A stretch of DNA of 64,000 nucleotides, from contig JABJKS010000059.1 in the NCBI GenBank assembly GCA_018660265.1, positions 62,001 to 126,000 of the forward strand, given 5' to 3'. The notes under the pieces are model-generated. The model saw only the letters and a program-made list of their open reading frames with translations, had not been told where the DNA came from and ran no database searches. Below are positions 45,183 to 53,571 of this stretch, piece after piece; the first letter of the stretch is position 1; each line of letters begins with the position of its first letter. The translations under genes were made by a program, and so were the position numbers. The DNA comes from Rhodospirillaceae bacterium. Lineage in GTDB: Bacteria > Pseudomonadota > Alphaproteobacteria > GCA-2731375.

Positions 45183-45977
45183 TTAGGTAACGCTAAGACT
45201 GGCCTGGCCCAGCCCCTCTATTTCAGTCACCATATGATCGCCTGGTTGCAGCCATTTGGTGGCAACGATAGATCCAGTCAGGACCACATCGCCCGCCCGC
45301 AACATGGTGCCGCGCTGGTTCAGATTGTTGGCCAGCCAGGCGAGCGGTATCAGGGGATGGCCCAGGGCATCGCCGCCGACACCCTCACCCACAACCTTGT
45401 CGTTTATCAGCATACGGCCCGGTAATGCGGACAGATCCAGACCCTGCCAGTTGGTCACGTCCGGGCCCAGGATACAGCCCGCATTGAACGAATTATCGGC
45501 GATCAATTGCGGCGCTTCGACCAATTTGTAATCAATGGCCCGGTCATCGACAATCTCAATCGCCGCCATACAGGCTGCGACGCCGGGTCGAATATTATCC
45601 TGATCATAGGGCGTGCCTGTAGCCGGTAAATCATGGGCGATGCGCACGGCAATTTCAGATTCCACGCCGATGTTGACGAAATCCCCGTGCGCCACGGTGA
45701 CGTCCCCGTGATGTACACGGGAGGCGAATATTGCACCTTCACAGGGCCTGGCCACACCCAACAGCTCCTGCATCACTTTGGAGGTCAGGGCGACTTTCCA
45801 ACCGACGATGGCCCCCGCGCCCGCGTCGATCCACATCTTTTGTAGGCGATCTTGTACCTGATAGGCAGCGTCTGCGTCCGGCGGCATCAGGTCATTGGGC
45901 AAGGGTATGCCCTGATCACCGGCCTGGGCCGCCTTGAAGAAGAATTCCGCTGCACCGTCAATTGGATTGGTCGTCAT
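45183..45977 (-). CDS. 2-keto-4-pentenoate hydratase/decarboxylase family (MhpD-like)
   Basis: 264-residue member of the FAH-fold hydratase/decarboxylase family of meta-cleavage pathways, which add water to 2-hydroxypentadienoate or decarboxylate 4-oxalocrotonate. WKVALTSKVMQELLGVARPCEGAIF, VGVESEIAVRIAHDLP-like metal ligand strand (Glu-x-Glu at VESEIA) and the terminal VVLTGSI are characteristic. No extradiol dioxygenase is nearby, so the ring-cleavage partner must be elsewhere or the substrate differs. Confidence 0.85.
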   Translation of the reverse strand: MTTNPIDGAAEFFFKAAQAGDQGIPLPNDLMPPDADAAYQVQDRLQKMWIDAGAGAIVGWKVALTSKVMQELLGVARPCEGAIFASRVHHGDVTVAHGDFVNIGVESEIAVRIAHDLPATGTPYDQDNIRPGVAACMAAIEIVDDRAIDYKLVEAPQLIADNSFNAGCILGPDVTNWQGLDLSALPGRMLINDKVVGEGVGGDALGHPLIPLAWLANNLNQRGTMLRAGDVVLTGSIVATKWLQPGDHMVTEIEGLGQASLSVT

Positions 45978-45983
45978 GGCTGC

Positions 45984-47033
45984 CTACTCCTTTGCCGCCA
46001 CCAGCATGGTGAACATGCCGGCAACCTCTTCGCGGATAGTTTCCACCAAGCCGGCGTTTGCGAACAATTCCGCCTGCATTTCAATGGTCGGTACGATGTT
46101 GCCCCAAATCAACTCGTTGAACTGGGTCTGAACCGCGAATTTGTAACTGGGGTCGCGCAGACCGGCCAGATCGGATGGATAGGTCTCGTCCAATATGAAC
46201 AGCATGCCGCCGGGCTTTAAAGATTTGGCCACATCCCTGACCACATCTGGGCGGATGCCGTCATCGATTTCGTGCAGTACTTCCATCATGATCGCCAGGT
46301 CGAATTCGCCGTCATGGCCGATGCCGTCCGGTCCCACTGCTTCGATGGTAACCCGATCCGCCACCTCAGATGCGGCAATATTGGCCTGGGCCTGACTGAT
46401 GCCAAAGGGATCAATGTCCACACCGACGCAATGGGCATTGGGCCAAGCCTGGGCAACCTTCATCGCCAGGCCACCAGTGCCGCAACCTACATCCAGGACC
46501 TTGCCCCCTGCTTCCAATTTTTCCGCCAGGCCTGGCACGCCGCGTAGCATGCTCTTGGCTAAAACCGTATGGAAACCCGCTGTTGTATCGCCCACATGGC
46601 GGGAGAATTCTTCGCCATGTTCCTGAAAGCGGTGGGCACCGCCAGTGCGGAAATATTCCGGATAGCTGCGCAAATCGTCGCTGCCGAAGCCTGCCGTGGC
46701 TTTGATATAGCCGGACAGGTTGCGGGGATCACGTAGGTCTACCAAAGCCGCATCCATCATTTCGGCCAGATAGAACGCGCCGTTCTCGCCTGCCTCCAGT
46801 ATGTCGTAGTGATAGCCCGTGCGGCACCAGACATCCACGTAGAGGGGGTGCAGCTGTAGATCCGCGGCCAGTTTCGCCGGCGTGCAACCACCTGCCCCCG
46901 CAGCCTGGATCTGTTTGAACAGGCCCATTTCCGTGCCCATGGCCATATGATGGACGGCGTGAAAGCCCTTTAGGTATTCCCAAATCTTATCCATTGGGTT
47001 GGCTGGCGTGTTGGCTTGTTCTTTGTCAGACAT
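45984..47033 (-). CDS. SAM-dependent methyltransferase with N-terminal winged helix
   Basis: 349 residues. The N-terminal 100 residues resemble the dimerisation winged-helix domain of O-methyltransferases (TEMGLFKQI, KLAADLQLHPLYVDVWC). The catalytic domain has motif I LDVGCGTGGLAMKVA, acidic VGVDIDP, and DLAIMMEVLHEI. Probably methylates a small hydroxylated compound. It lies six bases upstream of the hydratase gene, on the same strand, and is likely in its operon. Confidence 0.85.
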   Translation of the reverse strand: MSDKEQANTPANPMDKIWEYLKGFHAVHHMAMGTEMGLFKQIQAAGAGGCTPAKLAADLQLHPLYVDVWCRTGYHYDILEAGENGAFYLAEMMDAALVDLRDPRNLSGYIKATAGFGSDDLRSYPEYFRTGGAHRFQEHGEEFSRHVGDTTAGFHTVLAKSMLRGVPGLAEKLEAGGKVLDVGCGTGGLAMKVAQAWPNAHCVGVDIDPFGISQAQANIAASEVADRVTIEAVGPDGIGHDGEFDLAIMMEVLHEIDDGIRPDVVRDVAKSLKPGGMLFILDETYPSDLAGLRDPSYKFAVQTQFNELIWGNIVPTIEMQAELFANAGLVETIREEVAGMFTMLVAAKE

Positions 47034-47083
47034 TTTGGCGACTCCCAGATAATAATTTTTTTGATTTTTATATTGGCTTTTAG

Positions 47084-47590
47084 TTATTTTAGGGCTGCGA
47101 GCGCGGCTGTGAAGCCGGCCAGGGATACGGGCACGGTAATCTGTTTTTGCCGGCTGTCATGGAAAGCCAGCTTGGCCTGCTGGCCGGCTTTCAAACGTTT
47201 CAGCAAAGCACCTTCCAGGGCCATACGGGTATGGCAACCGTTGGGCAGGCAAATCTCCACAGGAATTTGCAGGGTCTCGCCATCGTCAACCTGAAGCAAC
47301 AATCCGGCAGGCAGATAAACCCCTAACGGCAGCGTCAGAAAAACCATGGCTGGTCCTGCGGGATCCGGGTAGCGCACGCCAATTCGCAGGACATCACGCT
47401 TTTCCGCCTCTGACTTGGCGACCTGCATTATGAAGCAACGCTCCGGGTCATCTTCGCTTTTCCGCTCGCAGCGCAGACGCCAATCTTGATAGTCCTTTTC
47501 CCGCGCGCTAATCGCCTGGGCCGGTGCAAGATAGATCAGTGTCATCAGGAAGGCTGTAATCGCGGTAACGAAACGAACACTTACGGGCAT
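47084..47590 (-). CDS. IalB-family periplasmic protein
   Basis: 168 residues with a signal peptide (cleavage near AQA at 24-26). The rest matches the invasion-associated locus B family common in alphaproteobacteria: a DWRLRCE start, CFIMQVA, VFLTLPLGVYLPAGLLLQVD, PVEICLPNGCHTRMAL and a C-terminal ITVPVSLAGFTAAL. Four Cys form likely disulfides. The name comes from Bartonella; in free-living species the role is unknown. Confidence 0.87.
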   Translation of the reverse strand: MPVSVRFVTAITAFLMTLIYLAPAQAISAREKDYQDWRLRCERKSEDDPERCFIMQVAKSEAEKRDVLRIGVRYPDPAGPAMVFLTLPLGVYLPAGLLLQVDDGETLQIPVEICLPNGCHTRMALEGALLKRLKAGQQAKLAFHDSRQKQITVPVSLAGFTAALAALK

Positions 47591-47712
47591 GGCATTTTCC
47601 TATTGCAGTCTGAAATCATGATGATGAATGTAGCTGTTTTTGCGCCCTGTCGCCATACTGGCTTAAACTGCGATCAGTGGAATCGACAGAGCGAAACCGG
47701 GACGTACAAGCC

Positions 47713-48924
47713 ATGAGCACATTGTCAATAACCGCCGCCAACACATTGCCTGCAGGCGGCCTGCAAGGTTGTTTTGTTGGCCGCATCTGGCTGCCCATGC
47801 GATCTGGGGGCACGCCAGGTGCGAAAGGTGCAAAAGCGGGGCCGACCCCAGTTTTGGTCGCCGATGATGGCGTCTATGATCTATCCGCCACGTCACCCAC
47901 CCTATCGGGCTTACTGGCTATGGACGATCCTGCTGCTGCCGCGCGCGACGGCAAGGGCGAAAAATTGGGCGAGGTCACAGCGGTCCTGGCCAACAGTGCC
48001 TATCAGGACCAGGATCAGGACCAGCCGTACTTTCTGGCACCCAGCGATCTGCAGGCGCTGAAGGCCTGTGGCGTCACCTTCGTCCGCTCCATGTTGGAGA
48101 GGGTGATCGAGGAACAGGCCAAGGGTGACCCAGAGCGGGCGGCGGAAATACGCAAGGCCATCGGGGATGAGATCGGCCAGTCCCTGGCAGACGTGGTGCC
48201 CGGTTCGGACGAGGCGGCGCGGGTCAGGGACGTTTTGACCGCGCGCGGCCTGTGGTCCCAGTACCTCGAAGTCGGTATTGGCCCGGATGCGGAGGTTTTT
48301 ACCAAATCGCAACCCATGGCCGCCGTTGGCATTGGGGCCGAGATCGGCATCCATCCCAAATCGACCTGGAACAACCCCGAGCCGGAGGTGGTTCTGGCCA
48401 TCGCTCCGTCCGGTGCCATCGTCGGGGCCTGTCTGGGCAACGATGTAAACTTGCGGGATTTCGAAGGGCGCAGCGCCTTGTTGTTGGGCAAGGCCAAGGA
48501 CAACCGAGCCTCCTGCGCAGTGGGGCCATTTATTCGCCTGTTCGATGATGGCTTCAACCTTGATCACGTGCGTGGGATGCAGGTTGGCCTTTCGGTCAGT
48601 GGTGATGATGGCTTCGAACTACAGGGCCAATCATCCATTGCCGAGATTAGCCGCGATCTGGCGGACCTGGCGGCCTATGCCTGTGGCCCGCACAATCAAT
48701 ACCCGGATGGTTTGTTGCTGTTCACGGGCACCATGTTCGCCCCGACGGAAGACCGCGACGCCCCCGGTCAGGGCTTCACCCATCATCTGGGCGATGTTGT
48801 AACCATATCCAACCCCCTGCTGGGTAGCTTGAGCAATCAGATCAACCATACGGACAAAATAGCGCCCTGGACCTTTGGCATTGGCGCGCTGATGACAAAT
48901 TTGGCGGCGCGGGGTTTGTTATGA
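47713..48924 (+). CDS. fumarylacetoacetate hydrolase family protein
   Basis: About 403 residues from ATG 47713 (the frame is open 12 codons further up). FAH fold: PEPEVVLAI (metal-binding Glu-x-Glu), GACLGNDVNLRDFEGRSALLLGKAKD (Asp ligand), SCAVGPFI, and VTISNPLLGSLSNQINHTD. The length of about 400 residues with an N-terminal domain is that of the FAH-family sugar-acid dehydratase or hydrolase branch rather than short hydratases. It overlaps the RraA-like gene by four bases (ATGA). Confidence 0.85.
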   Translation: MSTLSITAANTLPAGGLQGCFVGRIWLPMRSGGTPGAKGAKAGPTPVLVADDGVYDLSATSPTLSGLLAMDDPAAAARDGKGEKLGEVTAVLANSAYQDQDQDQPYFLAPSDLQALKACGVTFVRSMLERVIEEQAKGDPERAAEIRKAIGDEIGQSLADVVPGSDEAARVRDVLTARGLWSQYLEVGIGPDAEVFTKSQPMAAVGIGAEIGIHPKSTWNNPEPEVVLAIAPSGAIVGACLGNDVNLRDFEGRSALLLGKAKDNRASCAVGPFIRLFDDGFNLDHVRGMQVGLSVSGDDGFELQGQSSIAEISRDLADLAAYACGPHNQYPDGLLLFTGTMFAPTEDRDAPGQGFTHHLGDVVTISNPLLGSLSNQINHTDKIAPWTFGIGALMTNLAARGLL

Positions 48925-49622
48925 GTGCCGGGATGTTGGATCAATTATCGGGGGTGTCCACCGCCACAGTAACCATGCAGTTGCTGAAACGGGGCTTGCG
49001 CAATTGCTTCATCAAAGGTGCCCGGCCACTGAATCCCGAAAATTGCCAATTCGTGGCGGAGGCCTATACCCTGCGTTTTATTCCCATGCGGGAGGATCTG
49101 TCCCGTGTGGAAGTGCTGGCGGATCCGGAATATCCACCGCGCAAGGCAGTTGAGGATATTGCCTCCGGTCAGGTCATGGTGATTGATGCCAGGGGTGAGT
49201 TGGGGGCCGGCGTCATCGGCGATATCCTGGCGGCACGATTGCATGAACGCGGTATTGCCGGCGTGGTCAGTGATGGTCCGGTGCGTGATGGTGCTATTAT
49301 AGCGCAAGGTGCCTTGCCTGTGTTCTGTGCCGGCAGCGCCGCGCCGGCCAGCTTGAGTGTTCATTTTGGTGCGGATTTGCAGCGCCCCATCGCCTGTGGC
49401 GGCGTCGCCGTCATGCCTGGCGATATTCTAGTCGGTGATGGCGACGGTGTTGTCGTTGTGCCGCGCGCCATGGCCGCTGAAGTCGCCTGCGACGGCGCGG
49501 AGCAGGAACGCCTGGAAAAGTTTTTGAAAGGCCGTGTGCAGGCTGGCCATCCCACCATCGGTACTTATCCACCCAACGCGGAAACCTTACAGGCCTATGA
49601 GGCCTGGAAGGCAGACAATTAG
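48921..49622 (+). CDS. RraA-like aldolase/dehydratase family protein
   Basis: 233-residue member of the RraA / 4-hydroxy-4-methyl-2-oxoglutarate aldolase family. ALSTATVTMQL-like start, GELGAGVIGDILAARLHERG and GVVSDGPVRDGAII contain the metal- and pyruvate-binding Arg/Asp pair (VRD). In catabolic clusters these cleave oxaloacetate- or oxoglutarate-type products; this fits its coupling to the FAH-family gene better than RNase E inhibition. Start overlaps the upstream stop. Confidence 0.85.
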   Translation: MSAGMLDQLSGVSTATVTMQLLKRGLRNCFIKGARPLNPENCQFVAEAYTLRFIPMREDLSRVEVLADPEYPPRKAVEDIASGQVMVIDARGELGAGVIGDILAARLHERGIAGVVSDGPVRDGAIIAQGALPVFCAGSAAPASLSVHFGADLQRPIACGGVAVMPGDILVGDGDGVVVVPRAMAAEVACDGAEQERLEKFLKGRVQAGHPTIGTYPPNAETLQAYEAWKADN

Positions 49623-49636
49623 AAGGAACAATAGCC

Positions 49637-50464
49637 ATGCGCATCGGCATATCATTGCCCGTACGGGAATTACAGAACGATATCGCGGCCATCAAGGATT
49701 TTGCCCAGGCGGCAGAAGATCTTGGTCTGACCCATTTGCGGGTGCCCGACCAGGTGATCCGCCCCGGCAGCGGCGGCTTGCACGAACCCATGACCTTGAT
49801 GGCTCTGATCGCGGGGGTAACCTCGAAGATCGAACTGGTCCCATCGGTCATTATCCTGCCGGCCCGGCAAACTGTTTTAGTGGCGAAACAGGCCGCGACA
49901 CTGGACGTGCTGTCTGGTGGCCGCCTGCGCCTTGGTATCGGCATTGGCAAAGAGCGGGCCGAATATGACGCCCTGGGCGCGGATTTCAGCAATCGGGGTG
50001 CCCGATGTGAGGAGCAAATGGCTCTGTTACAGCAATTATGGACCCGGGAGACGGTGGAACTTGATGGCAAATGGGAACAGGTCTCAGGCCTGGGTATCAA
50101 TCCCTTGCCCATCCAGCGACCAATCCCCATGTGGATCGGTGCATCAGCCGTGCCGTCGGCCCGCATACGCCGCCGCATCGGGCGGCTCGCGGACGGTTGG
50201 TTCGCGCTCTGCTCGCCCGAGGAATACCCCGAAATTCGCGATGATATCCGCGCCGAAGCCACCGCTGCCGGTCGCGATCCCACAGCCATCGGCACCGAAG
50301 CCGGGGTCGCGGTCGTCGGCCCCCGGGAACATGAATGGCAAAGCCGGGTTACCGGTTGGCGCGACGCAGGCTTAAGCCATCTGTGCCTGCGCACATTGGG
50401 CGGCGATATTCCGGCAGATCAGCATATCCCACGCATGCGCCAGGCCGTCGCCGAAATGCCGTAA
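49637..50464 (+). CDS. luciferase-like (LLM) flavin-dependent oxidoreductase
   Basis: 275-residue TIM-barrel oxidoreductase using FMN or F420-type cofactor. RIGISLPVRELQNDIAAIKDFAQAAE, TLMALIAGVTSKIELVPSV, LVAKQAATLDVLSGGRLRLGIG and PIPMWIGA are standard. It follows the RraA-like gene by 14 bases, with GAAGGA before the ATG, and is probably in the FAH-RraA operon. Too short for the NtaA group. Confidence 0.88.
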   Translation: MRIGISLPVRELQNDIAAIKDFAQAAEDLGLTHLRVPDQVIRPGSGGLHEPMTLMALIAGVTSKIELVPSVIILPARQTVLVAKQAATLDVLSGGRLRLGIGIGKERAEYDALGADFSNRGARCEEQMALLQQLWTRETVELDGKWEQVSGLGINPLPIQRPIPMWIGASAVPSARIRRRIGRLADGWFALCSPEEYPEIRDDIRAEATAAGRDPTAIGTEAGVAVVGPREHEWQSRVTGWRDAGLSHLCLRTLGGDIPADQHIPRMRQAVAEMP

Positions 50465-50481
50465 GCTGCCACGCATTGGCC

Positions 50482-51537
50482 CTAGATCGCCGTGGCCTCT
50501 TTCTGAGTCAGGGCGTTCAGCATGTTCTCCACCACATCACGGCCCAGGCCACGGGTTATGAAGACGATGCGGGAGCGGTGATCGTCATCGGGCCAGGCAT
50601 CCAGCTGTACAGGCGGGTGGAACATATGCTGGACCCCGTGGACGACCACGGGGGTTTCACTCTCCGCCACGTTCAACATGCCCTTGATGCGCAGAATATC
50701 GTCACCCCGGTAGGTGGTCAGTAATTCCAGCCAGGATGCGATCTGATCCCATGGCAGGCGGTCTTCAAGATAGACGCAATAGGCCTGAATTTCGCTGTCA
50801 TGGCGATTAACGTCATGGCCATGTTCATGGCCGTGATCGTGACTGGTGTCATCTTCATAGGCTTCCGTGCGTAACCAACGCTGCACATCCAGCGATTTTG
50901 TCTCAGGGTCGTAAAGGCCGGCGTTAAACAACAGTGCAGGGTCAATTTCGCCGTTGGCCGCATGGTGAATGCCGGCAGCCGGGTTCAGGGATTTCAGTTG
51001 GCTTTCCAGTGCAGAAATGCCTTCGTCGTCGGCCATGTCAACTTTGGTGATCACGATGCGGTCGGCCACGGCGGCCTGCTTCACCGCCTCGTCATGCTTG
51101 GCCATGGTATCGATCCCCAGCATGGCATCCGCTGTGGAAATAACTCCATCCAGGCGATAACGGCCCATAAGGAACGGGTCCGCCATCAGGGTATGCAGGA
51201 TAGGGGCCGGGTCCGCCAAGCCGGTGGTTTCGATCACCAGACGCTCAAAATCCGGGATCTCCTGTTTCGCACGTCGGGTGAACAGGCTTTTCAAGGTATC
51301 GACCAATTCGCCCTTGATGGTGCAGCACAGACAACCGCTGGACATCAGGACCACGTCGTCATCGACGCTTTCCACCAACATGTTGTCGATACCGATTTCA
51401 CCGAATTCATTGATCACGACCGCCGTGTTTGCCATGCCCGGATGCTGTATCAGCTTGTTCAACAGGGTCGTCTTGCCGCTGCCCAGAAAGCCGGTGATGA
51501 CGGATACGGGCAGGCTGTCTACTTCAACTTTTGTCAT
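50482..51537 (-). CDS. COG0523 (CobW-like) metallochaperone GTPase
   Basis: 351 residues. Walker A GFLGSGKTT (16-24), metal-binding Cys69-x-Cys71-Cys72 (SGCLCCT), the TTGLADPAP switch, NKxD-like TKVDMAD, and a His-rich loop (SHDHGHEHGHD near 233-243) that binds zinc or cobalt. The C-terminal CobW_C domain has RIKGMLNV. Delivers or stores zinc for an apo-enzyme. It overlaps the hydroxylase gene upstream by 14 bases, an unusual pairing. Confidence 0.92.
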   Translation of the reverse strand: MTKVEVDSLPVSVITGFLGSGKTTLLNKLIQHPGMANTAVVINEFGEIGIDNMLVESVDDDVVLMSSGCLCCTIKGELVDTLKSLFTRRAKQEIPDFERLVIETTGLADPAPILHTLMADPFLMGRYRLDGVISTADAMLGIDTMAKHDEAVKQAAVADRIVITKVDMADDEGISALESQLKSLNPAAGIHHAANGEIDPALLFNAGLYDPETKSLDVQRWLRTEAYEDDTSHDHGHEHGHDVNRHDSEIQAYCVYLEDRLPWDQIASWLELLTTYRGDDILRIKGMLNVAESETPVVVHGVQHMFHPPVQLDAWPDDDHRSRIVFITRGLGRDVVENMLNALTQKEATAI

Positions 51538-52375
51538 TCTGATATTCCTGCTCAGCTGGCAATGGTGACGTCTCCAATGTGCGGAAGGGCAGCACTAGCA
51601 TCCACAGCAAATTGGCGCAAATCCTGCCGTGATAGGCCGACAGACCGATGCTCATCTGATCATGACCCAGGCTTGGCTGATCCTGGTAGCTGCCGAACAG
51701 ACGATCCCACCAAGGCAGGTTAAAGCCGAAGTTGCTATTATACTCCCCCACCAGAACGGAATGGTGGACCCGGTGCATATCCGGCGTCACCACCAGCAGG
51801 CGCAGCCAACGATCCAGGCCGAGGGGCAGACGTATATTTCCGTGGTTAAACATGGCCGTACCATTCAACAGTATTTCAAAGATTAGTACGGCCAGGCCGG
51901 CCGGGCCCAGGACCATTACAGCAGCCAACTTAATTACCATGGACAGGGCAATTTCGATGGGATGAAAACGCAGGGCCGTGGTGACATCAAAATCCACATC
52001 CGCGTGGTGCATGCGATGCAGACGCCAAAACATCGGGATCACATGGAACAGGCGATGCTGCCAATAGACCACCATATCCAACACGGCAACGGCGACGGCA
52101 ACCTCCAGCCATGCGGGCAAGGCCACAATGTTGAACAGCCCCCAGCCCGCCTGTTGGGTCCAGACCGCAGCGCCAACCGCCAGAATTGGAAAGGTCAGAC
52201 GCATGACCACGGTATTGATGACAACGATGCCGAGGTTGCCCGGCCAGCGCCACAGCTTGCTTTGGATCAGAGAACGGCGCGGCGCGGCGATTTCCCATAG
52301 GGCGATGACCACCAGGATGCCCAGAAAAAAGCCGAGGCGGATCGCGCCTTCATTTTGCAGTACACTCTCCGACAT
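51524..52375 (-). CDS. sterol desaturase/fatty acid hydroxylase family protein
   Basis: About 283 residues with four or five membrane segments and the histidine clusters of the family: HRLFH, HRMHH and MHRVHH, ending in the LGEYN-like NSNFG stretch. Di-iron hydroxylase or desaturase of membrane lipids. The ATG at 52375 is favoured because MSESVLQNEGAIRLG is the normal start. It is antiparallel to the hydrolase start (see finding). Its stop lies inside the metallochaperone gene. Confidence 0.87.
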   Translation of the reverse strand: MSESVLQNEGAIRLGFFLGILVVIALWEIAAPRRSLIQSKLWRWPGNLGIVVINTVVMRLTFPILAVGAAVWTQQAGWGLFNIVALPAWLEVAVAVAVLDMVVYWQHRLFHVIPMFWRLHRMHHADVDFDVTTALRFHPIEIALSMVIKLAAVMVLGPAGLAVLIFEILLNGTAMFNHGNIRLPLGLDRWLRLLVVTPDMHRVHHSVLVGEYNSNFGFNLPWWDRLFGSYQDQPSLGHDQMSIGLSAYHGRICANLLWMLVLPFRTLETSPLPAEQEYQNDKS

Positions 52376-53006
52376 GATCCCTATCCTGTACGATGGCCCG
52401 GTTGCGGCCGATTTGACCCTTGTTCTGGCCCATGGCGCAGGTGCCGCCATGGACAGCCCCTTTATGGACGCTTTCGCAACGGGCCTGGGCGAACGCGGTA
52501 TTCGCGTGGCCCGGTTTGAGTTTCCTTATATGGCGGAACGCCGGAACTCCGGCAAAAAGGGACCACCGAACCGCCTCCCGATCCTATTGCAATCCTGGCA
52601 TGACGTCATTTCACAGTTCCGCGCGGATCACCGAGGGCAACGATTGGTCATCGGCGGCAAATCCATGGGCGGGCGCATGGCCTCTCTATTGCTGGCAGAG
52701 GGAGAACCAGACATCACGGCCCTGATCTGCCTCAGTTACCCGTTTCATCCGGCCAAAAAACCCGATCGCCTTCGCACGGAACATCTGGCCGATTTCTCAC
52801 TGCCCTGCCTGATTGTACAAGGTGACCGTGACCCCCTAGGCAATCGGGTAGAGGTGGACAGTTATGACTTGGCCAAATCCATCCAGTTTCACTGGTGTCC
52901 GGACGGGGATCATGACCTTACCCCCCGCAAACGCTCCGGCTATACCAAGGAGGCGAACTGGAACGATGCGATGGACGCCGTGGCCGGTTTCATAAAATCA
53001 CTTTAG
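52374..53006 (+). CDS. alpha/beta hydrolase, KANL3/Tex30-like (COG3571)
   Basis: About 210 residues. Short hydrolase with LVLAHGAGAAMDSPFMDAFA, nucleophile elbow GGKSMGGRMAS (Ser at SMG), an Asp in VQGDRDPLG and His in DGDHDL. The full catalytic triad is visible. Start at 52374 is supported by the family N-terminus and creates an overlap with the divergent hydroxylase start. Substrate unknown. Confidence 0.87.
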   Translation: MIPILYDGPVAADLTLVLAHGAGAAMDSPFMDAFATGLGERGIRVARFEFPYMAERRNSGKKGPPNRLPILLQSWHDVISQFRADHRGQRLVIGGKSMGGRMASLLLAEGEPDITALICLSYPFHPAKKPDRLRTEHLADFSLPCLIVQGDRDPLGNRVEVDSYDLAKSIQFHWCPDGDHDLTPRKRSGYTKEANWNDAMDAVAGFIKSL

Positions 53007-53057
53007 GCCGCGACGACGGCCCGGCGCTTACGCGTCGTACGGACGTAAACGTCGAAA

Positions 53058-53474
53058 TTAGAGACTGGTATGGCGGGCGCGGACGCCACGTTCTATCGCG
53101 GCTGCGATCAGGCGGTCCAATTGCAGACCATCGCGCAATTGTTGCAGCAGGCGCAGCTCTTCCTGCTCCACATGCAGGTCGGCGGCAGCCACTTCGCAGG
53201 CCAGGGCATAGGCCGTTTCGCTCAATTTTGCCGGCAGGGAGGCAACGATCAGATCCAATACCTGGTCCAGACCACCGGGCTGTCCCAGCTTGGCGGCGCA
53301 TTCTTCCGCCAGGGGCACCAATTCTTCCACATCGAAATCCGCAAAGACCGGCAGGTTTTGTACTTGATCGCCAATCCGCTTTAATTCCCGGTCGGTCATG
53401 TCGTTGTCGGCGGCGGAAATCAACACCATGATATAGATCAGGGCACTGTGGGGATTAAGAATATCGTCGCTCAT
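53058..53474 (-). CDS. TerB-like domain protein
   Basis: 138 residues from ATG 53474, with AAGGATAA upstream; 21 more codons are open. All-helical, with two acidic repeats typical of TerB/DjlA-type metal-binding domains: LISAADNDMTDRELKRIGDQV and CEVAAADLHVEQEELRLLQQL, where the Asp/Glu clusters could bind metal. Function unknown in this context; not linked with other ter genes. Confidence 0.8.
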   Translation of the reverse strand: MSDDILNPHSALIYIMVLISAADNDMTDRELKRIGDQVQNLPVFADFDVEELVPLAEECAAKLGQPGGLDQVLDLIVASLPAKLSETAYALACEVAAADLHVEQEELRLLQQLRDGLQLDRLIAAAIERGVRARHTSL

Positions 53475-53571
53475 GGTGTTATCCTTTGATTGGGCGCCGC
53501 AAAATAGGCGAGGGCGCGGCCCACTGCAAGCGCCCATATGGCGAATTTAGGATTGATTTGTGGATGGCTGG

